In this document: piece after piece, positions 39,558-47,586 of the stretch
Layout of the letters: the number at the start of each line of letters is the position of its first letter
Position numbering within the stretch: the stretch's first letter is position 1
Source of the DNA: Oceanococcus sp.
Lineage (GTDB): Bacteria; Pseudomonadota; Gammaproteobacteria; Nevskiales; Oceanococcaceae
NCBI GenBank assembly: GCA_030147945.1
Contig: JASBUL010000038.1
Coordinates: 1-55,486, forward strand
Direction: 5' to 3'
DNA: 55,486 nucleotides
The notes under the pieces: generated by a model
The model's database searches: none
Seen by the model: the letters and a program-made list of their open reading frames with translations, nothing else
Told to the model about the DNA's origin: nothing
Position numbers and translations under genes: made by a program

Positions 39558-40213
39558 GTGGCGACCTTTCCACGAAAGCTCTGGGAGTTGATCCAGGCTT
39601 CGTAATGGTCGCCGGCACACAAGGGGCCGACGCCAACCGGTGTGCCGGTGAGCAGGATGTCACCGGGTTCCAGCACAAATATCGATGCCGCATCCGCCAG
39701 CAGCCGGGAGATGGAGTAGACCATGTCGCGTGTGTTGCCGGCCTGGCGTGCTTCGCCGTTCACCTTGAAGCCGATGTCGGCGGCTTGCGGATCGGTGATC
39801 ACGCCCTCCGCCAGCAGGGGCGTGACCGGGCAGGCATTGGCAAAGCCCTTGCTCGCATCCCACGGGTAACCCTGATTGCGCAGCGTGGTTTGCAGCTCGC
39901 GCAGGGTCAGGTCAATGGCCAGTACATACGCGGCAACGGCGTTGTCCGGAATGCGGTCGGCACGGCTCAGTCTTTGTCCGATGACCAGACCGAGCTCAAT
40001 TTCATGATGCACCGCGCCGCGGTCGGTGGGGAACACCAGTGGGCCGGCGAAATCACACAGCGCGGTGTTCGGCTTGATGAAAAAGGTTGGTTGCGAGGGC
40101 ACGCTTGACGCCATTTCAGCGGCATGATCAGCGTAGTTCTTCGCCACGCAGACGATTTTTCCCGGGGTCCAGATCGAATGGCTGCCGTCGGCATTGCGCA
40201 ATTGATAGTGCAT
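39554..40213 (-). CDS. fumarylacetoacetate hydrolase (FAH) family protein
   Basis: 219-residue metal-dependent hydrolase/decarboxylase-fold enzyme. Motifs are KIVCVAKNYADHAAEM near residue 20, FIKPNTAL, the metal-binding acidic set around VHHEIELGLVIGQ (glutamates near 72-74), DLTLRELQ, and DILLTGTPVGVGPL near the C-terminus. The family includes acylpyruvases and oxaloacetate decarboxylases; the short, single-domain form best fits YcgM-like acylpyruvate hydrolase, by inference. First gene of the overlapping FAH, cold-shock-domain, moaB, pyk series. Confidence 0.88.
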   Translation of the reverse strand: MHYQLRNADGSHSIWTPGKIVCVAKNYADHAAEMASSVPSQPTFFIKPNTALCDFAGPLVFPTDRGAVHHEIELGLVIGQRLSRADRIPDNAVAAYVLAIDLTLRELQTTLRNQGYPWDASKGFANACPVTPLLAEGVITDPQAADIGFKVNGEARQAGNTRDMVYSISRLLADAASIFVLEPGDILLTGTPVGVGPLCAGDHYEAWINSQSFRGKVAT

Positions 40214-40240
40214 GGGCGCATCTTACCTTGGGCGTGGGTG

Positions 40241-41725
40241 TCAGTAACGCAGCATGTGCCGACATACGCTTTCAATCACCTGGACCCGGGCATGCCGCTT
40301 GTCGTTAGCGGCGACCACCACCCACGGAGCCTGGGCGCTGCTGGTGCGCGCCAGCATGTCCTCCACCGCCTGACTGTAAGCGGCGCGCTGTTCGCGGTTG
40401 CGCCAGTCTTCGTCGGTGAGCTTCCAGCTTTTGAGCGGATCGGCCTGGCGGGCCTTGAAGCGGGCCAGCTGCTCCTCGTCACTGATGTGCAGCCAGAACT
40501 TGATCAGGCGCACGCCGGACTCGACCAACGCGTGCTCAAAGCGCTGGATTTCCTGGTAGGCACGCTGCCATTCCTGCGCTGCGGCAAAGCCTTCAACCCG
40601 CTCCACCAGAACCCGGCCGTACCAGCTGCGATCGAAAACGCACAGATGGCCAGCACGCGGCAGGTGTTGCCAGAATCGCCACAGATAATGCCGGGCCCGC
40701 TCCTCATCATTGGGCGCGGCGACCGGAATCAGCTTGTATTGGCGGGCATCCAGTGGCCGCACCAGACGGCGTATGGCGCCGCCCTTGCCTGCCGCATCCC
40801 AGCCTTCAAACACAATGATTGTGGACTGCTGGGTGTGCAGGGCCAGCTGTTGCAGGCGCAGCAGCTGACTTTGGGCCTTTTTGAGACGTTCCAGATACTC
40901 GGCCTTGCCCAGAGATAAGCTCAGGTCAGTGTGGCTGAGCTGGCGTTTGCTGGTCGGCCGAAAACGCCGCCGCTGTGGCGCGGGACGCTGCTGCTCAAGG
41001 GCCTGCTGCAGGCGCTGGGCCAGGCATTCAGCGACCTCAAGGTGACGCTCGCGGGCCTGGCTGCCGTCAATCACCTGCCACGGGGCGTGGGCGCCGTGGG
41101 TGGCTTGGAGCAGGCTCCGCGAAGCTTCGATAAAGCGTTGATACAGATGCAGATGTTTCCAGTCTTGTGGTTTGATCTGCCAGATCGTCAGTGGGTTTTC
41201 GGCCAGCTTGTGCAGGCGCCGTTGCTGCTGCTCGGCGGACAGGTGCATCCAGAATTTCAGGATAAGCGCGCGGTCGTCGGCCAGTGTTTTCTCGAACTGC
41301 TGAACCTGTTCCAGCTGCTGGTTGAAGCGCTGTGCATCACTGCGGTGGTGAACGAAATCGAGCAGCGGTTGGGTGTACCAGCCGGACAGCACCAACCCGA
41401 TCTGGCCGCGCACCGGCAGATCGCGCCAGTAGCGCCACAGGCGCGGGCGCTGCTGCTCCTCCTCACTGGGTGCGGTGTAGGCCATGGTTTTGAGGTAGCG
41501 CGGGTCCAGCCACTCGTTGAGCAGATTGATGGTCTCGTGCTTGCCCCCGCCGTCGACCCCGCCGAACACCAGCAGGACCGGAAAGTCGGCATCGCGCAGC
41601 TGGAACTGCAGACGCAGCAAGGTGGCGCGTACCGCTGCAACCCGCTGCTTGTATTCGGCTTTGCCGAGTTTGGCGCGTGGCGCAGGTGGAATGCTCAGGG
41701 CTGTGGTCTGATCGCTCACCACCAA
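40241..41725 (-). CDS. pap: polyphosphate:AMP phosphotransferase (two-domain PPK2 class II)
   Basis: Cytosolic kinase (494 aa) that uses polyphosphate to phosphorylate AMP to ADP. There are two tandem PPK2 domains. The N-terminal one has a P-loop variant GGVDGGGKHETI (about 54-65); the C-terminal one has the classic EGWDAAGKGGAI (about 303-314). Each is followed by a lid and by repeated W/H-rich segments such as FWMHLSAEQQQRR and FWLHISDEEQLAR. Three consecutive possible starts exist (TTG 41725, GTG 41722, GTG 41719); the difference is at most two residues. Divergent from sbcB. Confidence 0.93.
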   Translation of the reverse strand: MVVSDQTTALSIPPAPRAKLGKAEYKQRVAAVRATLLRLQFQLRDADFPVLLVFGGVDGGGKHETINLLNEWLDPRYLKTMAYTAPSEEEQQRPRLWRYWRDLPVRGQIGLVLSGWYTQPLLDFVHHRSDAQRFNQQLEQVQQFEKTLADDRALILKFWMHLSAEQQQRRLHKLAENPLTIWQIKPQDWKHLHLYQRFIEASRSLLQATHGAHAPWQVIDGSQARERHLEVAECLAQRLQQALEQQRPAPQRRRFRPTSKRQLSHTDLSLSLGKAEYLERLKKAQSQLLRLQQLALHTQQSTIIVFEGWDAAGKGGAIRRLVRPLDARQYKLIPVAAPNDEERARHYLWRFWQHLPRAGHLCVFDRSWYGRVLVERVEGFAAAQEWQRAYQEIQRFEHALVESGVRLIKFWLHISDEEQLARFKARQADPLKSWKLTDEDWRNREQRAAYSQAVEDMLARTSSAQAPWVVVAANDKRHARVQVIESVCRHMLRY

Positions 41726-41777
41726 ACCATAGCAGGCCAGCGTGTAAGCTGAGCGCTGGATTTGCTGATGCCGACCG

Positions 41778-43205
41778 ATGACCGCCGCAACCTATTTCTG
41801 GCACGACTACGAAACCTTCGGGGCTGATCCCCGCTTTGACCGGCCCTGCCAATTTGCAGGAGTTCGCACCGATCTTGATTTGAACGTCGTCGAACAGGAG
41901 GTTATGGAGTACTGCCAGCCAACGCTGGACTGCCTTCCGCATCCGCAGGCCTGCCTGATCACCGGGATCACCCCGCAGGAAGCCCAAGCACGCGGTTGCC
42001 CGGAGCCGGAGTTCATTCGTCGAGTGCTGGAGCAACTGGGTCGCCCCGGCACCTGCGGGGTCGGCTACAACAGCCTGCGCTTTGATGACGAGCTGACCCG
42101 GCATACCGCCTGGCGCAATTTTCACGATCCCTATGCCCGCGAGTGGCAGAACGGCTGTTCGCGCTGGGACATCATCGACATGGTGCGGCTGACTTACGCC
42201 TTGCGACCGCAGGGAATTGAGTGGCCACGGCGCCCGGACGGGGCGCCCAGCTTCCGTCTGGAAGATCTGGCTGCGGCCAACAATCTGGAGCAGGCACGGG
42301 CGCATGATGCCCTGTCTGATGTACATGCCACCATTGCCCTGGCTCGCCTGATCCGTGACAAACAGCCGCGCCTGTACGATTTCGTGGTCGAAAACCGCGA
42401 CAAAAACAGTGCGCGAGCGATGCTTAATCTGAACACGCATGAGCCGGTGGTGCATGTGTCTTCGCGTTTTCCGGCCGAATTGGGGTGCCTGTCGCTGGTC
42501 ATGCCGCTGATTGCCCATCCGCGTAACAAGAACGCGGTGCTGGTGTGTGATCTGCGTGCCGATCCGTCATCCTGGCTGGAGCTTTCGGCCCAGGATCTGG
42601 CCGAGCGCATCTTCACGCCCCGTGCGGATCTGCCGGACGATGTGGAACGGGCCGCGATCAAGGCCGTGCATGTGAACCGCTGCCCGGTGCTGGCACCGGT
42701 CAAAACCCTGAGCGAGGCACAGGCGGAGCGTTTGAGTCTGGACCTGGAGCAGTGCCGTCAGCACTGGAAGCTGTTGAATCAGCGGCTGGCCGAACTGGCC
42801 CCGGTGCTGGCCGAGGTGTTTGCCGACAACGAATTCGATGCACTCAGCGATCCGGAGCAAAACCTGTACGGCGGTTTTGTCAGCAGTGCAGACCGGCGCC
42901 TGTGTGAGCAGGTTCTGAACACCCCGGCGGAAGATTTCTTCGGCCTGGACCTGCCGTTCGAAGATCGTCGCCTGCATGAGCTGCTGTTCCGCTACCGGGC
43001 GCGTCACTATCCGGATTCGCTGAACGAGGCCGAGCGTGACGAGTGGGCACGTTTTCTCAGCCGTCGGCTGGAGTTTGCCGCGGATGGTGGCCTCGATCTG
43101 AACAGCTACACCAACTTGCTTGAGCAGATGCCGGTGAGTCCGGAACAACAACCCATCATCGAAGCCCTGCGCGCCTGGGGGCGGCAGGTTCAGGAGGCGC
43201 TCTAG
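41778..43205 (+). CDS. sbcB: exodeoxyribonuclease I
   Basis: 475-residue 3'-5' single-strand exonuclease, the same length as E. coli ExoI, acting in recombination and mismatch repair. The DEDD-type catalytic motif I is at the N-terminus (WHDYETFGADPRFDRPCQFA), followed by GYNSLRFDDELTRH and the EDLAAANNLEQARAHDALSDVHATIALARLI motif III. SH3-like and helical C-terminal domains follow. Its stop interlocks with the stop of the convergent hydrolase gene (CTAG, 43202-43205). Confidence 0.97.
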   Translation: MTAATYFWHDYETFGADPRFDRPCQFAGVRTDLDLNVVEQEVMEYCQPTLDCLPHPQACLITGITPQEAQARGCPEPEFIRRVLEQLGRPGTCGVGYNSLRFDDELTRHTAWRNFHDPYAREWQNGCSRWDIIDMVRLTYALRPQGIEWPRRPDGAPSFRLEDLAAANNLEQARAHDALSDVHATIALARLIRDKQPRLYDFVVENRDKNSARAMLNLNTHEPVVHVSSRFPAELGCLSLVMPLIAHPRNKNAVLVCDLRADPSSWLELSAQDLAERIFTPRADLPDDVERAAIKAVHVNRCPVLAPVKTLSEAQAERLSLDLEQCRQHWKLLNQRLAELAPVLAEVFADNEFDALSDPEQNLYGGFVSSADRRLCEQVLNTPAEDFFGLDLPFEDRRLHELLFRYRARHYPDSLNEAERDEWARFLSRRLEFAADGGLDLNSYTNLLEQMPVSPEQQPIIEALRAWGRQVQEAL

Positions 43206-44077
43206 ACGCCCCGTTCGGCCGCGGCGGGCGGCTCGGCCTGCTCGAAAAAGGCCAGAATCTTGGGCATCAGGCGTTGCGGCTTCATGCGCAGTTCCAGCAC
43301 CGAACGAGCAATGTGCAACTGCGCGTTGGGCAGTTCATGCTGCAGCACCTGCGCATCTTCGATGTTGTGCAGCCAGTCGCCGCCATGGGCGATGATCATG
43401 GCCGGCATGTCGAGTTTGCGGCGTTCCCGTCGTGGCGGCACCACCGGTCCGACCAGCACGCCGTGGATGATGCTGGCGATGTCTTCGGGTTCCTGGGTCA
43501 GGCCGTTGTAAAGAATCTGCACCAGATTGCTGCGTGGCCGGGGCAGCTGGCGCACGCCTCGGGCCAGCAGGCGCGGTATCGGCGCGGCGTAACGCACCAT
43601 GGCCAGCACCGGCACCAGCATCAAGGCCGCTGCAGGGGTGGCGCGCTCCATCACCGGCATTTCCAGGAACAGTGCTTTGACCCGCTGCGGATACTGCGTG
43701 GCAAAGGTCAGGCTGGTGATGGCGCCCAGCGAAACCCCGCCGATGATGGCTTTGTCCACGCCCAGATGGTCCATCAGCGTGCGCAGTTGCTCGGCGAAGA
43801 AATCGACCCGCAGTTCCTTGGCGTGGCCGGGCTTGTCGCTGCGCCCATGACCCAGCAGATCCAGCAGGATCACGCGGTAGCCGCGTTTGGCCAGGGTTAG
43901 GGCCAGGTCGCGGTTGCAGGCCGAGTCAAGCAGGATGCCGTGGATCAGGAACACCGGCGGGGCCGCCGGTGCGCCGTATTCCTCATAGGCCAGCCGGTAC
44001 CCCTCGTAATCGCAATAACGCACATCCGCGTCATTGGCAACGCGGATACGCTGGGGAAACGGCAGGACCCGGCTCAT
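43202..44077 (-). CDS. alpha/beta hydrolase
   Basis: 291-residue alpha/beta-hydrolase-fold enzyme. Visible features are the oxyanion-hole motif LIHGILLD, nucleophile elbow GGVSLGA (serine near residue 116), LLGHGRSDKPG, and a late HGGDWLHNIEDAQ that can place the acid or histidine region. The substrate is unknown. The ATG overlaps the stop of the acyl-CoA-binding protein gene (ATGA), so an acyl-ester or acyl-CoA-related substrate is a reasonable guess. Confidence 0.88.
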   Translation of the reverse strand: MSRVLPFPQRIRVANDADVRYCDYEGYRLAYEEYGAPAAPPVFLIHGILLDSACNRDLALTLAKRGYRVILLDLLGHGRSDKPGHAKELRVDFFAEQLRTLMDHLGVDKAIIGGVSLGAITSLTFATQYPQRVKALFLEMPVMERATPAAALMLVPVLAMVRYAAPIPRLLARGVRQLPRPRSNLVQILYNGLTQEPEDIASIIHGVLVGPVVPPRRERRKLDMPAMIIAHGGDWLHNIEDAQVLQHELPNAQLHIARSVLELRMKPQRLMPKILAFFEQAEPPAAAERGV

Positions 44078-44352
44078 TCGAACTGTGAAGCGACGGCCTG
44101 GATTTCGTTCACGTACTGCTGCATGGCGTCATCCTGGCTGGTGCCCTTGAGCTTGGCCCAGGCGTCGTATTTCATGCGGCCGACCATGTCCAGCATGCCG
44201 GGGCGCTTGCCGCTGACATCGCCCTTGGTGGCCTGGTTGTAGAGCCCGTACATCTTGAGCTTCATGTCATTGGACGGTTTGAACGGACCATCCGCCGGTG
44301 CGGACTGAACCTTGGCCACTGCGGCCTCGAATTCGGCTTTAAGATCGGACAT
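44074..44352 (-). CDS. acyl-CoA-binding protein
   Basis: 92-residue four-helix protein of the ACBP family, a carrier of long-chain acyl-CoA esters that is widespread in eukaryotes and patchy in bacteria. The hallmark KLKMYGLYNQATKGDVSGKR is intact, as are the helix-1 phenylalanine region (FEAAVAKVQ) and the KYDAWAKLKG segment. GGGAG precedes the ATG. It is translationally coupled to the alpha/beta hydrolase downstream. Confidence 0.95.
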   Translation of the reverse strand: MSDLKAEFEAAVAKVQSAPADGPFKPSNDMKLKMYGLYNQATKGDVSGKRPGMLDMVGRMKYDAWAKLKGTSQDDAMQQYVNEIQAVASQFE

Positions 44353-44465
44353 TGTGTCTCCCGTAAGTCAACGTCGGTGTGCCCGGCAGAATACCAGCGC
44401 CGCCCGGAGCGGTCATCTGCCGGGCGCGGCGTTACACTGTGCGGCGGATTGATCTCAGCCTGACC

Positions 44466-44966
44466 ATGTCATCACTGCAACCCTGGCGCCACAGCGAGGC
44501 GCGTTTTTCCCCTTGTGGCGCTTATCGTTACCGGCTCTGGCGCATCTGGGGTGAGGGCGAACCGCAGCGTCGTCTGTGCATGATCATGCTCAATCCGTCG
44601 ACCGCCGATGAGTTCAAGAACGACCCCACGGTGGAGCGCTGCTGCCGGCGGGCGCGCATGTGGGGCTACGACCGCCTCGATGTGGTCAATATCTTTGCCT
44701 TGCGCAGCACCGATCCGCAGGGGCTTTATCTGTGTGATGACCCGGTCGGCGAAGACAACGATGCCGCCATACTCGAGGCGGCTCGCGAGGCAGATCTGGC
44801 GGTGGCGGCCTGGGGCAACCACGGTCGTCTCGGTGGGCGTGGCGGGCATGTGCTGGCGATGCTCAAGTCGGCGGGCGTGGAGTTGCATGCCTTCAAGCTG
44901 TCCCAGGTCGGTGAGCCGGTTCATCCGTTGTACCAGCCCTACTCGGCTTTGCCGCAGCCCTTGTAG
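44466..44966 (+). CDS. DUF1643 domain-containing protein
   Basis: 166-residue cytosolic protein from ATG 44466 (MSSLQPWRHSEARFSPCGAYRYRL); the frame further upstream is not conserved-looking. The DUF1643 signature is MIMLNPSTADEFKNDPTVERCCRRARMWG, then VVNIFALRSTDPQ and VAAWGNHG near the end. The function of the family is unknown; it often appears as a single gene with no stable context, as here between ACBP and ahpC. Confidence 0.9.
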   Translation: MSSLQPWRHSEARFSPCGAYRYRLWRIWGEGEPQRRLCMIMLNPSTADEFKNDPTVERCCRRARMWGYDRLDVVNIFALRSTDPQGLYLCDDPVGEDNDAAILEAAREADLAVAAWGNHGRLGGRGGHVLAMLKSAGVELHAFKLSQVGEPVHPLYQPYSALPQPL

Positions 44967-45072
44967 TCGCTACGGCACGCGTGCCTGGCGCCCCAACAGG
45001 GCAACCAATCTCACTCACAGCGGTCCTAGCGTTGCGGCGTGCCGGGCGGTATAGAAGGTACATCCGCCCAGG

Positions 45073-45170
45073 ATAGTGCATGCTATAAACGTTCCCGCCG
45101 CACGATTACTTAAAACTAATCAAACATTAAAAAAATAAAATTTCACCTATGCATGGTGGGTTCGTATACT
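45073..45170 (+). promoter_or_regulatory. ahpC promoter region with upstream palindromes
   Basis: A sigma-70-type promoter TTCACC (45142-45147), 17-nt spacer, TATACT (45165-45170) lies behind an A/T-rich UP-like block (45126-45143). Two dyads are upstream: ATAGTGCATGCTAT (45073-45086) and GATTACTTAAAACTAATC (45104-45121). ATAG/CTAT half-sites recall OxyR, but the spacing is one base short of its consensus, so the regulator is unassigned. The rest of the 246-nt gap from 44967 shows nothing else that I can identify. Confidence 0.55.
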
Positions 45171-45212
45171 GTTTCTCGTTCATTAAATTTCGCTAATCAA
45201 AGGAGCATTTCG

Positions 45213-45776
45213 ATGTCCCTCATCAATACCGAAGTCAAACCGTTCAAAGCCACCGCCTTCCAGAACGGCGATTTCGTGGAAGTGACCGATCAGACCCTGC
45301 GTGGCCAGTGGTCCGTGGTGGTGTTCTACCCGGCTGACTTCACCTTTGTCTGCCCGACCGAATTGGAAGATCTGGCTGACAACTACGACGCCTTCAAGGC
45401 GCTGGGCGTTGAAATCTATGGTGTGTCCACCGACACCCACTTCGCTCACAAAGCCTGGCACGACACCTCGGCTGCGATCGGCAAGGTCAAATACCCGCTG
45501 GTGGGTGACCCGACCGGCACGCTGGCGCGTAACTTCGACGTGATGATCGAAGAAGAAGGCATCGCCCTGCGTGGCACCTTCGTGATCAATCCGGAAGGTC
45601 AGATCAAGCTGTGCGAAATCCACGACAACGGCATCGGCCGTGACGCCACCGAGCTGCTGCGCAAGGTCAAAGCCGCCAAGTACGTTGCCGAGCATCCGGG
45701 CGAAGTGTGCCCGGCCAAGTGGAAAGAGGGTGCTGAAACCCTGACCCCGTCGCTGGATCTCGTCGGCAAAATCTAA
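45213..45776 (+). CDS. ahpC: alkyl hydroperoxide reductase peroxidase subunit AhpC
   Basis: Typical 2-Cys peroxiredoxin (187 aa) that reduces hydrogen peroxide and organic peroxides, recycled by AhpF. The start [16 protein letters not shown] is the standard AhpC N-terminus; AAAGGAG sits just upstream. The peroxidatic C47 is in DFTFVCPTE and the resolving C166 in [11 protein letters not shown]. Length equals that of E. coli AhpC (187 aa). An intrinsic terminator separates it from ahpF, allowing excess AhpC over AhpF. Confidence 0.98.
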   Translation: MSLINTEVKPFKATAFQNGDFVEVTDQTLRGQWSVVVFYPADFTFVCPTELEDLADNYDAFKALGVEIYGVSTDTHFAHKAWHDTSAAIGKVKYPLVGDPTGTLARNFDVMIEEEGIALRGTFVINPEGQIKLCEIHDNGIGRDATELLRKVKAAKYVAEHPGEVCPAKWKEGAETLTPSLDLVGKI

Positions 45777-45788
45777 CGAGACCCCGCA

Positions 45789-45859
45789 GCCGCCGAACAT
45801 CTCCCCCCTGCATACGGCGGCAACCCCCGCCGGGGCCGAACCGGCCCCGGCTTTTTTTT
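45789..45859 (+). terminator. hairpin plus rho-independent terminator/attenuator between ahpC and ahpF
   Basis: A perfect 10-bp stem GCCGGGGCCG/CGGCCCCGGC (45829-45838 with 45842-45851) with a three-base loop is followed by T8 (45852-45859). It is preceded by a second hairpin (45789-45795 with 45815-45821) whose 19-nt loop contains TCCCCCC. Partial readthrough into ahpF is expected, since no separate ahpF promoter is obvious. Confidence 0.88.
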
Positions 45860-45874
45860 GAATGGAGTAAGCCC

Positions 45875-47461
45875 GTGTTGGACAAAAATCTCGAAACCCA
45901 GCTGCAAGCCTATCTGCAAAAGCTGACGCGCCCGGTGCACATTCTTGCCAACACGGATGGTGGTGAGAAATCCACCGAAATGATGCAGCTTCTCCGTCAG
46001 ATCGACGCGCTTTCGCCGAAGATCACGGTAGAAGAAGCCCAGGACAGCAGCCTGCGTGCGCCCTCGTTTGCATTGACCACGCCGGACCAGGACATCCACC
46101 TGCGTTTTGCCGGGATCCCGCTGGGCCATGAATTCACTTCGCTGGTGCTGGCCCTGCTGCAGGTGGGCGGCCACCCGATCAAGGTCAGCGACGAGCAGCG
46201 TGAGCAGATCGCTGCGCTGGATGGTGATTTCGAATTCGAAACCTATTTCTCGCTGTCCTGCCAGAACTGCCCAGACGTGGTTCAGGCCCTCAACTTGATG
46301 GCGGTGATCAATCCGCGCATCCGTCACACCGCGATTGATGGCGCAGCTTTCCAGGATGAGGTCGAGCGGCGTGAAATCATGTCGGTGCCGGCGGTGTTCC
46401 TCAACGGTGAAGCTTTTGCATCGGGGCGTATGGGCGTGGATGAATTCCTGGCCAAGCTGGACAGCGGTGCAGCAGCCCGTGAGGCTGAAAAGATCGATCA
46501 GAAGGACCCCTTCGACGTGCTCGTGGTGGGTGGTGGCCCGGCTGGTGCTGCGGCTTCGATCTACGCCGCGCGCAAAGGTATTCGCACTGGTATAGCGGCA
46601 GAGCGCTTTGGCGGTCAGGTGCTGGACACCATGGGTATCGAAAACTTCATTTCGGTGCCGCATACCGAGGGGCCCAAGCTGGTGGCCCAGCTGGAGCAGC
46701 ATGTCCGTGATTACGATGTCGACATCATGCCGTTGCAGCAAGCCAGCAAGCTGATTCCCGGTGAGGCCGGTCTGCACACGGTGGAGTTGGCCAGCGGCGC
46801 GCAACTGTCAGCACGCAGCGTGATCATCGCCACCGGTGCGCGCTGGCGCCAGATGAATGTGCCGGGCGAAGACGAGTACCGCAACAAGGGCGTGGCCTAC
46901 TGCCCGCACTGCGACGGGCCCTTGTTCAAGGGTAAGCCGGTTGCCGTGATCGGCGGTGGCAACTCGGGTGTCGAGGCGGCGATTGATCTGGCCGGCATCG
47001 TAAGCCACGTGACCCTGCTGGAATTCGACGACAAGCTGCGCGCCGATGCAGTGTTGCAGAACAAGCTGCGCAGCCTGCCCAACGTGACCATCCTGACTTC
47101 GGCCTTGACCACCGAAGTGCTCGGCGACGGGCGCAAGGTGACCGGTCTGCGTTACCAGGACCGCAGCAGCGGCGAATCGCACGACGTCAGCCTGGACGGT
47201 ATCTTCGTACAGATTGGCCTGCTGCCGAATTCGGAATGGCTGAAGGGCAGCCTGGAGCTGAGCGAGCGTGGTGAAATTGTTGTCGATGCGCGCGGTCAGA
47301 CCTCACTGCCCGGCGTGTTTGCGGCCGGCGACGTGACCACGGTGCCGTACAAGCAGATCGTGATTGCGATGGGTGATGGCGCCAAGGCCTCGCTCAGCGC
47401 TTTCGATCACCTGATACGCAGCAGCGTACCCGAACAGGACGCGGCCCGCGCCGCAGCCTGA
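45875..47461 (+). CDS. ahpF: alkyl hydroperoxide reductase subunit F (NADH:peroxiredoxin reductase)
   Basis: 528-residue FAD/NADH disulfide reductase that regenerates AhpC. It has an N-terminal tandem thioredoxin-fold domain with redox pair C129/C132 (SCQNC), FAD-binding [19 protein letters not shown], and the thioredoxin-reductase-like redox pair C343/C346 (CPHCDGP). NADH-binding [15 protein letters not shown] and the C-terminal [16 protein letters not shown] complete the fold. GTG start 45875 with GGAG upstream. Cysteine spacing matches E. coli AhpF. Confidence 0.97.
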   Translation: MLDKNLETQLQAYLQKLTRPVHILANTDGGEKSTEMMQLLRQIDALSPKITVEEAQDSSLRAPSFALTTPDQDIHLRFAGIPLGHEFTSLVLALLQVGGHPIKVSDEQREQIAALDGDFEFETYFSLSCQNCPDVVQALNLMAVINPRIRHTAIDGAAFQDEVERREIMSVPAVFLNGEAFASGRMGVDEFLAKLDSGAAAREAEKIDQKDPFDVLVVGGGPAGAAASIYAARKGIRTGIAAERFGGQVLDTMGIENFISVPHTEGPKLVAQLEQHVRDYDVDIMPLQQASKLIPGEAGLHTVELASGAQLSARSVIIATGARWRQMNVPGEDEYRNKGVAYCPHCDGPLFKGKPVAVIGGGNSGVEAAIDLAGIVSHVTLLEFDDKLRADAVLQNKLRSLPNVTILTSALTTEVLGDGRKVTGLRYQDRSSGESHDVSLDGIFVQIGLLPNSEWLKGSLELSERGEIVVDARGQTSLPGVFAAGDVTTVPYKQIVIAMGDGAKASLSAFDHLIRSSVPEQDAARAAA

Positions 47462-47505
47462 TCCCCGGCGCCGGACGGCGCCACAGCCTCAACCCAAGGC
47501 CTCAG

Positions 47506-47536
47506 TTCAAGCCCCCTCGCGGGGCTTGAATTGTTT
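47506..47536 (+). terminator. terminator after ahpF
   Basis: Perfect 10-bp stem TTCAAGCCCC/GGGGCTTGAA (47506-47515 with 47521-47530), loop CTCGC, followed by TTGTTT. The T tract is interrupted, so efficiency may be moderate. Confidence 0.7.
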
Positions 47537-47586
47537 CGGCCAGCCCCTACCATCTGCACCTCTCGACCCGTCACTGTGGGTGCTTC

